From NCBI GenBank assembly GCA_024275935.1, contig JAJRYF010000055.1:1-64000 (forward strand): 64,000 nt of DNA, given 5' to 3'. The position numbers were made by a program, and so were the translations under genes. Below the pieces are notes generated by a model. The model ran no database searches. It saw nothing but the letters and a program-made list of their open reading frames with translations, and had not been told where the DNA came from. Source of the DNA: Gammaproteobacteria bacterium. GTDB lineage: Bacteria > Pseudomonadota > Gammaproteobacteria > Xanthomonadales > SZUA-36. Shown here piece after piece: positions 20,645 to 29,008 of the stretch. The first letter of the stretch is position 1, and every line of letters starts with the position of its first letter.

Positions 20645-21343
20645 TTAGTAAAGTAACTCCGGTAACAATACAAAACGATATCCCTTTGCGCGGAGTTTCT
20701 TGATTATTTGCGGCAGCGATTGCCTGGAAATATTATTTTTTGAGCCTAATACATGCAGCAAAATAATTGACCCTGACGAAACCTTGCTTACCACATGCTC
20801 TACCATCAAATCTGCGTTTGCGCTTATTTTTGAATATGATTCTGGCTCCACATCCCAGGTTACTGTGGTTATCCCTTGTTGCTGCAAGTAGTAAGGCAAC
20901 ACAAATAATTTCTTACCATACGGTGGACGGAAAAAGATCTCTCCTTGAAACCCTGCAGATCGGATTTGTTCATTAGTGCGCTCAACTTCGCGCTTTATTT
21001 CTGAGTATGTTTTGAATATAAGTCGGTCGTGTGAATATGCATGATTTCCTAGCGCATGGCCAGCCAATACCAGCTTTCTTGTGTCACCCGGAAGTGCTTC
21101 AATCCCCCGACCATTCAAAAAGAAAGTGGCTTTCACATTGAGCCCTTTCAGGATGGAGATAACTTCATTGGTATGCTTGCTATTCCAGGGGCCATCATCA
21201 AAGGTAAGCGCGACTATTTTTTCTTCAGCCTCAACTCTGTTAACAATCTCGCCAAAAAACTGGAAGCTTCGGGCTTTACTGACCTTCCAGAGCAAGCCTG
21301 CTAATAACGATAGAACAAGTACAGCAATTAGAGTTTTCTTCAT
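20645..21343 (-). CDS. polysaccharide deacetylase family protein
   Basis: 232 residues with an N-terminal membrane anchor or signal (residues 3-20), then a NodB-homology domain. The metal and catalytic motifs are visible: TFDDGPW (TFDD), HAYSH (HxxxH, zinc ligands), RPPYG, and a late LLHVLG segment with His. Such enzymes deacetylate N-acetyl sugars of peptidoglycan, chitin-like or exopolysaccharides at the cell envelope; the substrate is unknown. The start is ATG 21343, after a GGTGGG ribosome-binding site. Confidence 0.9.
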   Translation of the reverse strand: MKKTLIAVLVLSLLAGLLWKVSKARSFQFFGEIVNRVEAEEKIVALTFDDGPWNSKHTNEVISILKGLNVKATFFLNGRGIEALPGDTRKLVLAGHALGNHAYSHDRLIFKTYSEIKREVERTNEQIRSAGFQGEIFFRPPYGKKLFVLPYYLQQQGITTVTWDVEPESYSKISANADLMVEHVVSKVSSGSIILLHVLGSKNNISRQSLPQIIKKLRAKGYRFVLLPELLY

Positions 21344-21650
21344 CGCGCCCACCAATTATCGAACCCAAACCCGGAATTTTTACCCGAAAACATCAAGCAC
21401 CACCCGGCGTTACCATTGACAACAACTTCTCGACAGTGCGGTAGTTTCTCACAGTGGTCGCAACTCCTAAATACTTTTCTGCGTTCGCGCCCAGTTTAGA
21501 GTGGGCCCTTCCAATTCCACCACTTTAACAACTCCTGATTATGAGCAGCGTTACTGTTACTCATAATAAGTCCGGAGCCTAATAACTTTAATGATGCCGC
21601 AATGCTCTCAAGCGTACGGTGGTAAGCCCTTACCACACAGTTATCGAAAA
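21344..21650. other. intergenic stretch with two inverted repeats, no gene
   Basis: About 300 bases without a credible gene. ATTATGAG (21538-21545) and CTCATAAT (21560-21567) form a perfect 8-bp inverted repeat with a 14-base loop. GTGGTAAG-CC-CTTACCAC at 21619-21636 is a tight palindrome just past the oppF stop. It may mark the 3' end of the opp transcript, though no T-run follows. Confidence 0.45.
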
Positions 21651-22679
21651 TTATTTCTGGCTATGAATCTGTAAATCCAGTTCTTCAGCAAAATGACAAG
21701 CAACTTGAGCCTGCCCATCCAGTCGCCGCAAGGCTGGAACATCTGCCGCGCAGCGTTCACGCGCCCACTTGCAGCGAGTCCGAAAAACACAGCCAGATGG
21801 TGGGCCTAATGGTGAAGGGGTATCGCCATAACTACTAAGATCCATTTTGCTACGCTCAATCTTCGGATTCGGTACTGGTACCGCCCGCATTAAGTCAGAG
21901 GTATACGGGTGCCGGGGCTGGGTATAAATTTCTTCCCGTGGCCCTAGCTCCATAACTTTGCCCAAATACATCACCATAACCCGTTCTGAAATCGACTTGA
22001 CCACACTCAGGTCATGAGCAATAAAAATTAACGATAAACTGAGTTTTTTCTGCAAATCTTTTAGCAGATTAACAATTTGTGCCTGAATAGAAACATCCAG
22101 AGAAGATACCGGTTCATCGCAAACCACCAAGCGCGGGTTTAGGATTAAAGCTCGGGCAATACCAACCCGTTGACACTGGCCCCCCGAAAACTCATGTGGA
22201 AAACGATTTAGCTGGCTTGGTAACAAACCGACCAATTGCATCATCCCTTTAACCCGCTCTTCAATTTGAACTGCTGCCATCCGTGGATAAAAGTTGCGTA
22301 AAGGCTCGGCAATAATTTCACCAATATTCATCCTTGGGTTCAGAGAGGCCACTGGGTCTTGAAAAATAATTTGCAGCTCTTTGCGTTTCTCGCGCAAATA
22401 AGCAGGCTCCATTTCGTTCAAGACCTCGCCACGCCACAGCACTCTACCCCGGGTAGGTGACTGGAGCCCAAGAATTGCCCGCGCCAAGGTAGATTTACCG
22501 CAACCGGATTCTCCCACAATGCCCAGGGACTCACCTGGCGCCACCTCAAAACTAACCCCATCCAGAGCTTTTAGTGCGGTAGTTTGAGGGTGTAACCAGT
22601 CCCCCGTATTAATCGGATAATGCACATGCAGATCCTGCACCTTTAATAGTGGCTGCACAGACTTACTCAACTGATTCAC
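21651..22679 (-). CDS. oppF: oligopeptide ABC transporter ATP-binding protein OppF
   Basis: 342-residue ATPase subunit. Walker A is GESGCGKST, the ABC signature FSGGQ, and Walker B LVVCDEPVSSLD. The C-terminal oligopeptide/dipeptide domain has the cysteine cluster GCVFRTRC. It energises uptake together with OppD. GTG is the likely start, overlapping the end of oppD by 17 bases. Last gene of the opp operon. Confidence 0.94.
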   Translation of the reverse strand: MNQLSKSVQPLLKVQDLHVHYPINTGDWLHPQTTALKALDGVSFEVAPGESLGIVGESGCGKSTLARAILGLQSPTRGRVLWRGEVLNEMEPAYLREKRKELQIIFQDPVASLNPRMNIGEIIAEPLRNFYPRMAAVQIEERVKGMMQLVGLLPSQLNRFPHEFSGGQCQRVGIARALILNPRLVVCDEPVSSLDVSIQAQIVNLLKDLQKKLSLSLIFIAHDLSVVKSISERVMVMYLGKVMELGPREEIYTQPRHPYTSDLMRAVPVPNPKIERSKMDLSSYGDTPSPLGPPSGCVFRTRCKWARERCAADVPALRRLDGQAQVACHFAEELDLQIHSQK

Positions 22680-23637
22680 CTAAATGGCAGCGTAACTGAT
22701 GCCCTTCACCCACCTCGGTAACCTCGGGCATTTGTATACAGGCATCATATGCTTGTGAACAGCGACCTCGAAACGGACAACCAGCAGGTAGGTTTGACAA
22801 GTTAGGCGGGTTGCCCGGTATCGGGTGCAAATCATAGTCACCTGGCTGATCTAGTCTGGGTACAGCTTTAAGCAAAGCTTGAGTATATGGGTGGCGCGGC
22901 CGATAAAAGATTTCATCTACCGGTGCATATTCCATCATCCGGCCTGCGTACATCACCATTACCTTATCTGCTAACCCGGCTACTACCCCTAAGTCATGGG
23001 TGATTAACAGGATTGAAGTGTTGGATTTTTCTTTGAGCTCCCGCATTAATCTTTTTATCTGATCCTGAACGGTAACATCCAGCGCCGTGGTGGGCTCATC
23101 GGCGATTAATAAATCCGGCTGGCACAGCAGGCCCATTGCAATCAGAACTCGCTGCTGCATTCCCCCTGAGTATTCATGTGGATACTGCCGCAGTCGCCTT
23201 TCCGGATCGGGGATATCCACCAGCGATAACATTTCTAGCACTCGTTCTTTGGCTTCTTTGCGAGACATCTTCCGGTGGCGCTCCAGCACCTCCAGCATTT
23301 GCTTCTCTATTGTCATATATGGATTAAGCGAAGATGTCGGGTCTTGGAAAATCATGGCGATATGCTCACCACGAATCTCGTTAATCTCTGTGGCGGTCAT
23401 TTCCAGCAGGTTTTTACTACCAAAGCGCACCATGCCTTTGGCTTCGCCATTTTTTGCCAGGAGTTGCATTATTGCCAGAGCAGTTTGTGATTTACCAGAA
23501 CCCGATTCGCCAACTATTGCCAGCGTCTCACCTGCCGCGATACTGAAATCGAGACTGTTGACAGCCTGCACAATACCATCGCGGGTTTTGAATATAACCT
23601 CTAACTGTTCAACCTCAAGAATATTCTGCTTACTCAT
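22663..23637 (-). CDS. oppD: oligopeptide ABC transporter ATP-binding protein OppD
   Basis: 324-residue ATPase subunit. Walker A is GESGSGKSQ, the signature YSGGMQQRV, Walker B LLIADEPTTALD, and the H-loop LLITHDLG. The C-terminal peptide-transporter domain contains GCPFRGRC. The start is ATG 23637, overlapping the oppC stop as TGATG. Pairs with OppF. Confidence 0.95.
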   Translation of the reverse strand: MSKQNILEVEQLEVIFKTRDGIVQAVNSLDFSIAAGETLAIVGESGSGKSQTALAIMQLLAKNGEAKGMVRFGSKNLLEMTATEINEIRGEHIAMIFQDPTSSLNPYMTIEKQMLEVLERHRKMSRKEAKERVLEMLSLVDIPDPERRLRQYPHEYSGGMQQRVLIAMGLLCQPDLLIADEPTTALDVTVQDQIKRLMRELKEKSNTSILLITHDLGVVAGLADKVMVMYAGRMMEYAPVDEIFYRPRHPYTQALLKAVPRLDQPGDYDLHPIPGNPPNLSNLPAGCPFRGRCSQAYDACIQMPEVTEVGEGHQLRCHLGESVE

Positions 23638-24563
23638 CAACCTTGGTCCCGAGGATCGATAGCATCACGCAAACCATCACCAATGTAATTAAGGCAGTAC
23701 AGTGTCAACGAGAGAAAAATTGCCGGGAAAACTAATATCCAGGCAGCACTTTCCATATCTTGAGCGCCATCATTTACCAGCGCCCCCCAGGAAGTCATTG
23801 GTTCTTGCACGCCCAACCCCAGGAAACTTAAAAAAGACTCCACTAAAATTACCTGGGGAATAGTCAGAGTAATGTAAACCATCACCACCCCCATTAAATT
23901 GGGAAGGATATGCCGGCGAATAACATTAAATGGGGTCGCGCCGCAAGTTACCGCCGCTTCAATAAACTCAGTGCGCTTTAGACTTAAAGTCTGGCCACGG
24001 ACAATACGCGCCATATCCAGCCAGTTAATAGCCCCGATTGCCACAAACACCAAAATTATATTACGCCCAAAAACCACCATCAGCAAAATTACAAAGAACA
24101 TAAATGGCAGGGCGTAAAAAATATCCACAATGCGCATCATCACCTGGTCTATACGGCCACCAAAATAACCCGCAATAGTGCCATAAGCCACACCAATAAC
24201 CAGGCTTACCAAAGTAGCTACCAACCCAACCAGCAAAGAAATGCGACCACCTTCCATGGTACGCACCAACAAGTCACGACCAACAGCATCGGTGCCAAAG
24301 TAGTGGCCATTGCTTAAAGATGGCGGCGAATAAATATTATCCCAGTCGGTAAAGTCAGCATCCCATGGAACCAACCATGGCCCGACAATAACCGTGATAA
24401 CTATAATCCCCAGGGTTACTAAAGATACTACCGCTGCCCGATTCTTGAATAAGCGATGGCGGGCATCATCCCAAAGCGAGCGGCCTTTAACCGCATCAAA
24501 CTCCAGTGCTTGTGCAAAGGCGTCATCAGTTCTGGCATCTACCGGTTGCTGCTGTTTGCTCAC
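23637..24563 (-). CDS. oppC: oligopeptide ABC transporter permease OppC
   Basis: 308-residue inner-membrane permease with an N-terminal cytoplasmic stretch, a first transmembrane helix near 45-65, and a periplasmic segment containing HYFGTDAVGRDLL. The BPD_transp_1 domain follows, with the EAA-like loop IEAAVTCGATPFNVIRRHIL. It starts with GTG that overlaps the oppB stop (TAGTG). Confidence 0.95.
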   Translation of the reverse strand: MSKQQQPVDARTDDAFAQALEFDAVKGRSLWDDARHRLFKNRAAVVSLVTLGIIVITVIVGPWLVPWDADFTDWDNIYSPPSLSNGHYFGTDAVGRDLLVRTMEGGRISLLVGLVATLVSLVIGVAYGTIAGYFGGRIDQVMMRIVDIFYALPFMFFVILLMVVFGRNIILVFVAIGAINWLDMARIVRGQTLSLKRTEFIEAAVTCGATPFNVIRRHILPNLMGVVMVYITLTIPQVILVESFLSFLGLGVQEPMTSWGALVNDGAQDMESAAWILVFPAIFLSLTLYCLNYIGDGLRDAIDPRDQG

Positions 24564-25480
24564 TAATACTGAATCCTTGGGTTAAGCCAGGCATAGATCA
24601 AATCAACAATAAAGTTAAAAGCTATTATCAGCACCCCGTAAAAAATCACTACACCCATCACCAGTGTGTAATCACGATTCATCGCTCCCTGCACAAAGTA
24701 ACTGCCAATCCCGGGGATTGCGAATATTCTTTCAATCACCACCGACCCTGTAATCAACCCGGCAGCCGCAGGCCCCATATACGAAATTACCGGTAATAAG
24801 GCCGGTTTCATAGCGTGCCGCCGGATTACCGTTATTTCCGACAGGCCTTTGGCTCTGGCGGTACGAATAAAATCACTGTTTAACACATCGATCATTGAGC
24901 CACGCATAAGCCTGGCGATGTATGCGGTTACCGGCAACGCCAGGGTAATTACCGGCAATACCATATTTCGCCAGTTCCACTCCCAGCCACCGGACGGAAG
25001 CCAGCCAAGATTAATAGCTACCGCCAATATCAATAATGGCGCAATTACAAAATTGGGGATCGAAATTCCAAGCATCGCCACCCCCATTAAGCCGTGATCC
25101 AGACCCGTGTTTTGGCGTAGTGCCGCCATCGTCCCTATGCCTATACCCAGCACAAAAGATAACAGCATTGCCAATGCGCCGATACTGAGTGATACCGGGA
25201 AGCCATCGGCAATTAGCTGGTTAACTGTCCAGTCTCGATATTGAAAAGAAGGGCCAAAATCAAACCGCAATACCTGCCCTAAATAACGGAAATACTGTTG
25301 AATTACTGGTTCATCCAGGTGATATTTGGCTTTTATGTTCTGCTCGATTTCGGGCGGCAGGCTTTTTTCACTATCAAAGGGCCCGCCAGGTGCCACCCGG
25401 ATCATAAAAAATGCCACCGTAATCAGTAATAATAGTGTCGGGATAGCCCAGGCAAGGCGGTTTAGTGCGTATTTCAGCAT
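24563..25480 (-). CDS. oppB: oligopeptide ABC transporter permease OppB
   Basis: 305-residue inner-membrane permease. The N-terminal helix RLAWAIPTLLLLITVAFFMI and the motif RVAPGGPFDSE are typical of OppB. The EAA loop is IRTARAKGLSEITVIRRHA. It begins immediately after the oppA stop (TAGATG, no gap), so translation is surely coupled. Confidence 0.95.
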   Translation of the reverse strand: MLKYALNRLAWAIPTLLLLITVAFFMIRVAPGGPFDSEKSLPPEIEQNIKAKYHLDEPVIQQYFRYLGQVLRFDFGPSFQYRDWTVNQLIADGFPVSLSIGALAMLLSFVLGIGIGTMAALRQNTGLDHGLMGVAMLGISIPNFVIAPLLILAVAINLGWLPSGGWEWNWRNMVLPVITLALPVTAYIARLMRGSMIDVLNSDFIRTARAKGLSEITVIRRHAMKPALLPVISYMGPAAAGLITGSVVIERIFAIPGIGSYFVQGAMNRDYTLVMGVVIFYGVLIIAFNFIVDLIYAWLNPRIQY

Positions 25481-27139
25481 CTATAGTTTCTCATTGGCTA
25501 CTGGCTGCTGGGTTTCTGGTATATCGCTAAAATACATATGGCGGCTGTAATGGTGGTCCATGATGTTATTGCGCCAGCCCCGCAGGCGTTTACTGACCAG
25601 GCGCTTGGTTACATAATTAAACAGCGGCACTATGGGTTGGTCAGCAATCATAATAGCTTCAGCCGCCTGCAATAAGCGCCGGCGACGGGTCGGTATGCGC
25701 TCGCGAGTAGCCTCCGATAACAAATTGTCATAGTGGCTGTTGTTATATACATAATCATTATTACCGCCACCGCTGGCTAATAAATCCAAAAAACTGGAGG
25801 GATCATTATAGTCCCCAATCCAACCTGCTCGAAACACCTGGGTTATAGCTTTCTGCTTGCGATTTTGTAAAAACACCTTCCATTCTTCATTGTGTAACTG
25901 AGTTTGCACGCCTAATTTTTGCCGCCACATAGAGGTCACCGCCAAGGCTATTTTTTTATGATTCTCGCTGCTGTTATAGCGAAACTCAAGCCTTAGCGGC
26001 TTGTCTTTACTATACCCTGCCCGGGCATAGTACTCGCTGGCGGCAAGATCTCTCTCAGCCTGAGTCCAACTAGCCCACTCCGGTGCTTGTGGTGTATAGT
26101 TGGGCAAGCCTTGCGGCACCAGAGTATACGCTGGTTGTTCACCGAAACGGGTTACTTTTTCGGTCAACAGATCTCGGTCTATTGCCAGCGCCAGGGCAAT
26201 CCGCAAAGATTTATTGTTGCGGAAAGGCTCGCGTGAGAGGTTAAAACCGAGAAAGTAAGAACCCATCCAGGGGCTCGTCACCAATTGGTCGGCCATATTC
26301 TCCTGAAGCCATTGATACATCCCAATTGGTACATCATTGGTCCAATCCAGAATCCCGGAGCGAAACAACTGGGTTTCTGTAGATTGATCTGCCAGCGCAT
26401 AAAAGCGCACTGTTTCAATCTGTACCAGCTCCGCTTCACGATAATCCGGGTTGCGTTTAAGCTCTACGAAAGAACGAACTTTCCAGTCGTTTAACTGGTA
26501 AGCACCATTCGACACCATTACTCCGGGACGGGAAAAACTTCCTTCGGCAGCTTCTAGTGAAGCCCGGTGAACCGGATAGGTGGCTGAGTGGTTCAAGATG
26601 CCAAGAAAGTAGGCGGTTGGCGAGTGTAGTTGGATTTGCACGGTGCTGGTATCTAGTGCCACTACCCCCAGTTTGACGGGTAATAGCTCACCATTCAGAA
26701 TCTTACTGGCGTTCTTGATTGGCGTCAACATGCTGGCATAAGCCGATGCTGTTTGCGGGTCAATACTACGACGCAAGCTATACACAAAGTCAGTGGCAGT
26801 AACGGGTTCGCCGTTTGACCAGCGGCCATCTGGATCTAAGTAAAAGGTATAGGTCAGGCCATCAGCCGAGATGTTCCAGCGCCTGGCAGCACCTGGAATA
26901 ATTTCACCAGCCATTGACTCTGTGGTTAAACCTTCAAATAAATCCCGCAATATATGTGCCGCAGGCACTCCAGTAGCCAGGTGCGGATCCAGAGTTTGGG
27001 GCTCCTCGCCATTGCCGCGCCGCAGAATATCAGTGCTCATATCCCCATCCTTAGCGGCGGGTAACTGCTCTGATTCTGAAGCCGGCTTGCAGGCAATAAC
27101 CAGCACGAGTACAAGCAGCAAGGATAGCACCCGGATCAT
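25481..27139 (-). CDS. oppA: peptide-binding lipoprotein (OppA-like, first copy)
   Basis: 552-residue solute-binding protein of family 5. The lipobox LVIAC with Cys17 predicts attachment to the membrane by lipid. The family motif near TLDPHLATG and YVYSLRRSIDP-like segments are present. It is closely related to the gene upstream: both share LRLE(F/L)R(Y/I)NSS, EEWKVF and GGWIGDY/AGWIGDYNDP phrases. Its ATG overlaps the stop of that gene (ATGA). Binds oligopeptides for the OppBCDF channel. Confidence 0.93.
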   Translation of the reverse strand: MIRVLSLLLVLVLVIACKPASESEQLPAAKDGDMSTDILRRGNGEEPQTLDPHLATGVPAAHILRDLFEGLTTESMAGEIIPGAARRWNISADGLTYTFYLDPDGRWSNGEPVTATDFVYSLRRSIDPQTASAYASMLTPIKNASKILNGELLPVKLGVVALDTSTVQIQLHSPTAYFLGILNHSATYPVHRASLEAAEGSFSRPGVMVSNGAYQLNDWKVRSFVELKRNPDYREAELVQIETVRFYALADQSTETQLFRSGILDWTNDVPIGMYQWLQENMADQLVTSPWMGSYFLGFNLSREPFRNNKSLRIALALAIDRDLLTEKVTRFGEQPAYTLVPQGLPNYTPQAPEWASWTQAERDLAASEYYARAGYSKDKPLRLEFRYNSSENHKKIALAVTSMWRQKLGVQTQLHNEEWKVFLQNRKQKAITQVFRAGWIGDYNDPSSFLDLLASGGGNNDYVYNNSHYDNLLSEATRERIPTRRRRLLQAAEAIMIADQPIVPLFNYVTKRLVSKRLRGWRNNIMDHHYSRHMYFSDIPETQQPVANEKL

Positions 27140-28695
27140 GGTGCCGCTTCCAAGCTTAGGTAGCGAGATAAATGAATATCAAGTGTGTTTCCCATATAGC
27201 CACTCACGCGCTGATTTACAAGGTGCCTGGATACATAGTAATACAACGGGATCATTGGCATATCTTTTAGTAACTGTGACTCTGCCCGCTGGAGTATCTG
27301 CTGACGCAGCTCCGGATCCATCTCAGCACCCGCAAGATCTAGGAGATTGTCATAGCGTGAAGATTTATACGCTGACCAATTTTGTACATTATCACTGGAA
27401 AATAATGCCAGAAAAGTAGTTGGATCAGGGTAATCACCAATCCAGCCGCCACGAAAAACCTCCGTAACCACCCCCTGCCGACGATTATTAACAAAAACCT
27501 TCCACTCCTCGTTTACGATTTGGGTAATCACCCCAAGAGTTTGTTTCCACATTGCAGCCACTGCCAGCGCCGTGCGCCTGTGGGTTGCTGATGAATTAAT
27601 TCGTAGCTCCAGCCTCAAAGGTTTAGCCTTGCTGTAGCCGGCTGACTGATAGAGTTCCAGCGCTTGCTGTTCACGCTCAAGCTGGCTATCCAGTTCGATA
27701 TCGAAAGTGGCCGCCGAGTACCCGCTAATTCCTGGCGGTACCAGTGAATTGGCAGGCTGCTCGCCAGCGGCCAACACCAGTCGGGTTAGCTTGTCGCGAT
27801 CAATAGCTAAAGATAGTGCCTGGCGCAGACCAGGGTTATCGGCAAGTGGCGGACGGCGTAAATTCAAGCCCAGAAAGAAAGTTCCCAGGTAAGGTTGTAC
27901 CTGCAGCTCCTGCGGGTAATTTTCCAACAACCAGTTGTAACGCGCCGGTGGAATGGTCTCGGTAATATGTAAGTTGCCTGCCCGAAACAGGTTGAGTTCG
28001 GTATTTGGGTTGGGCACCGGCAGGTAATCAACTCGTTCAATGGCTACACTTTGGTGGCTATGAAAATATGGGTTGCGCTGTAATACCAACCTATCGTTAG
28101 GCACCCAAGACTGTAATTTATAAGCTCCGTTAAACGGCCCTAATCGCTGTTTTTGCTGACCCTCTGCCAAGGGGTATGTGAGCGGGTGAGCCAATAGCCA
28201 CTTCAGCCAGGGTAGCGGTCTGGTCAGACGAACTTCCAGAGTTTGCGTATCCAGCGCCCGGATACCCAAAGTTTCCACAGCCGCTTCACCAAAGCGAATA
28301 TCGCGAGCATTTTCCACTACATCTAACAGTTGAGCCGTACTGGCAGCGGTGGCCGGAGTTACCGCTCGTTGCCAGCCACGAACAAAATCTGAGGCCTCTA
28401 AACTAGTACCATCAGACCAGCGTAGGTCTTGCCGGAGAGTAAAAATTACCCGCAAACCTCCAGCCTCAACCAGCATCGACTCGGCTGCCCCAAGAGTCGG
28501 CATACCATCCACGCTCAGAGTCATTAAGCCCTCACGCAAATCCCGCAGCACATTTAAAGCCGCCACGCCTTGAGCCAAGTGAATATCCAGAGAATCCGGC
28601 TCCGGCCCAAGACCACGCAGCAGTTTTTCTCCAGCATTTACGCCCAGAGAACTGAGTAGCAACAAACCAACTAAGATAACTCGTAATGCGCCCAA
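27136..28695 (-). CDS. peptide-binding protein (OppA-like, second copy)
   Basis: 519-residue solute-binding protein with a cleavable signal peptide (VILVGLLLLSSLGVNAGE) rather than a lipobox. The mature protein begins with LLRGLGPEPDSLDIHLAQG, as in family 5. It is a diverged paralogue of the downstream lipoprotein and the first gene of the opp operon. The likely start is TTG at 28695, because no ATG or GTG precedes the signal peptide. It may widen the range of peptides taken up. Confidence 0.88.
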   Translation of the reverse strand: MGALRVILVGLLLLSSLGVNAGEKLLRGLGPEPDSLDIHLAQGVAALNVLRDLREGLMTLSVDGMPTLGAAESMLVEAGGLRVIFTLRQDLRWSDGTSLEASDFVRGWQRAVTPATAASTAQLLDVVENARDIRFGEAAVETLGIRALDTQTLEVRLTRPLPWLKWLLAHPLTYPLAEGQQKQRLGPFNGAYKLQSWVPNDRLVLQRNPYFHSHQSVAIERVDYLPVPNPNTELNLFRAGNLHITETIPPARYNWLLENYPQELQVQPYLGTFFLGLNLRRPPLADNPGLRQALSLAIDRDKLTRLVLAAGEQPANSLVPPGISGYSAATFDIELDSQLEREQQALELYQSAGYSKAKPLRLELRINSSATHRRTALAVAAMWKQTLGVITQIVNEEWKVFVNNRRQGVVTEVFRGGWIGDYPDPTTFLALFSSDNVQNWSAYKSSRYDNLLDLAGAEMDPELRQQILQRAESQLLKDMPMIPLYYYVSRHLVNQRVSGYMGNTLDIHLSRYLSLEAAP

Positions 28696-29008
28696 AACTT
28701 AATTCCAGTATGCAGTTGCTATATTCTAGTCTACTAAGGGCACAGGGGTACTCTTCCCGAGAAATAATTCAGGTTAAAAGTCCTTATTTAGTCTTTTTTG
28801 AGTTGATTGTTGCAGCCAATAGTAAAATCACTTTTTGGCCGATAGCGGTAAGCAGGGACACCCCCTTATGATATCAAAGGACAGGCTCATCACACCCGCA
28901 ACAAACCCAACAAAGATACCATCAAATCCAAAATTGTCGTATGCTTGACGATAGTCACTATGGTGTCTGTGCCACACAACACCACCGGATGGATAATGTC
29001 GAAGTTTT
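28696..29008. other. divergent intergenic region, no gene
   Basis: 313 bases between the opp operon (minus) and the serine hydrolase (plus). No coding frame or tRNA is seen. A TAGAAT -10-like box occurs on the minus strand near 28725 but lacks a good -35. The hydrolase start is preceded by no strong ribosome-binding site. Confidence 0.45.
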
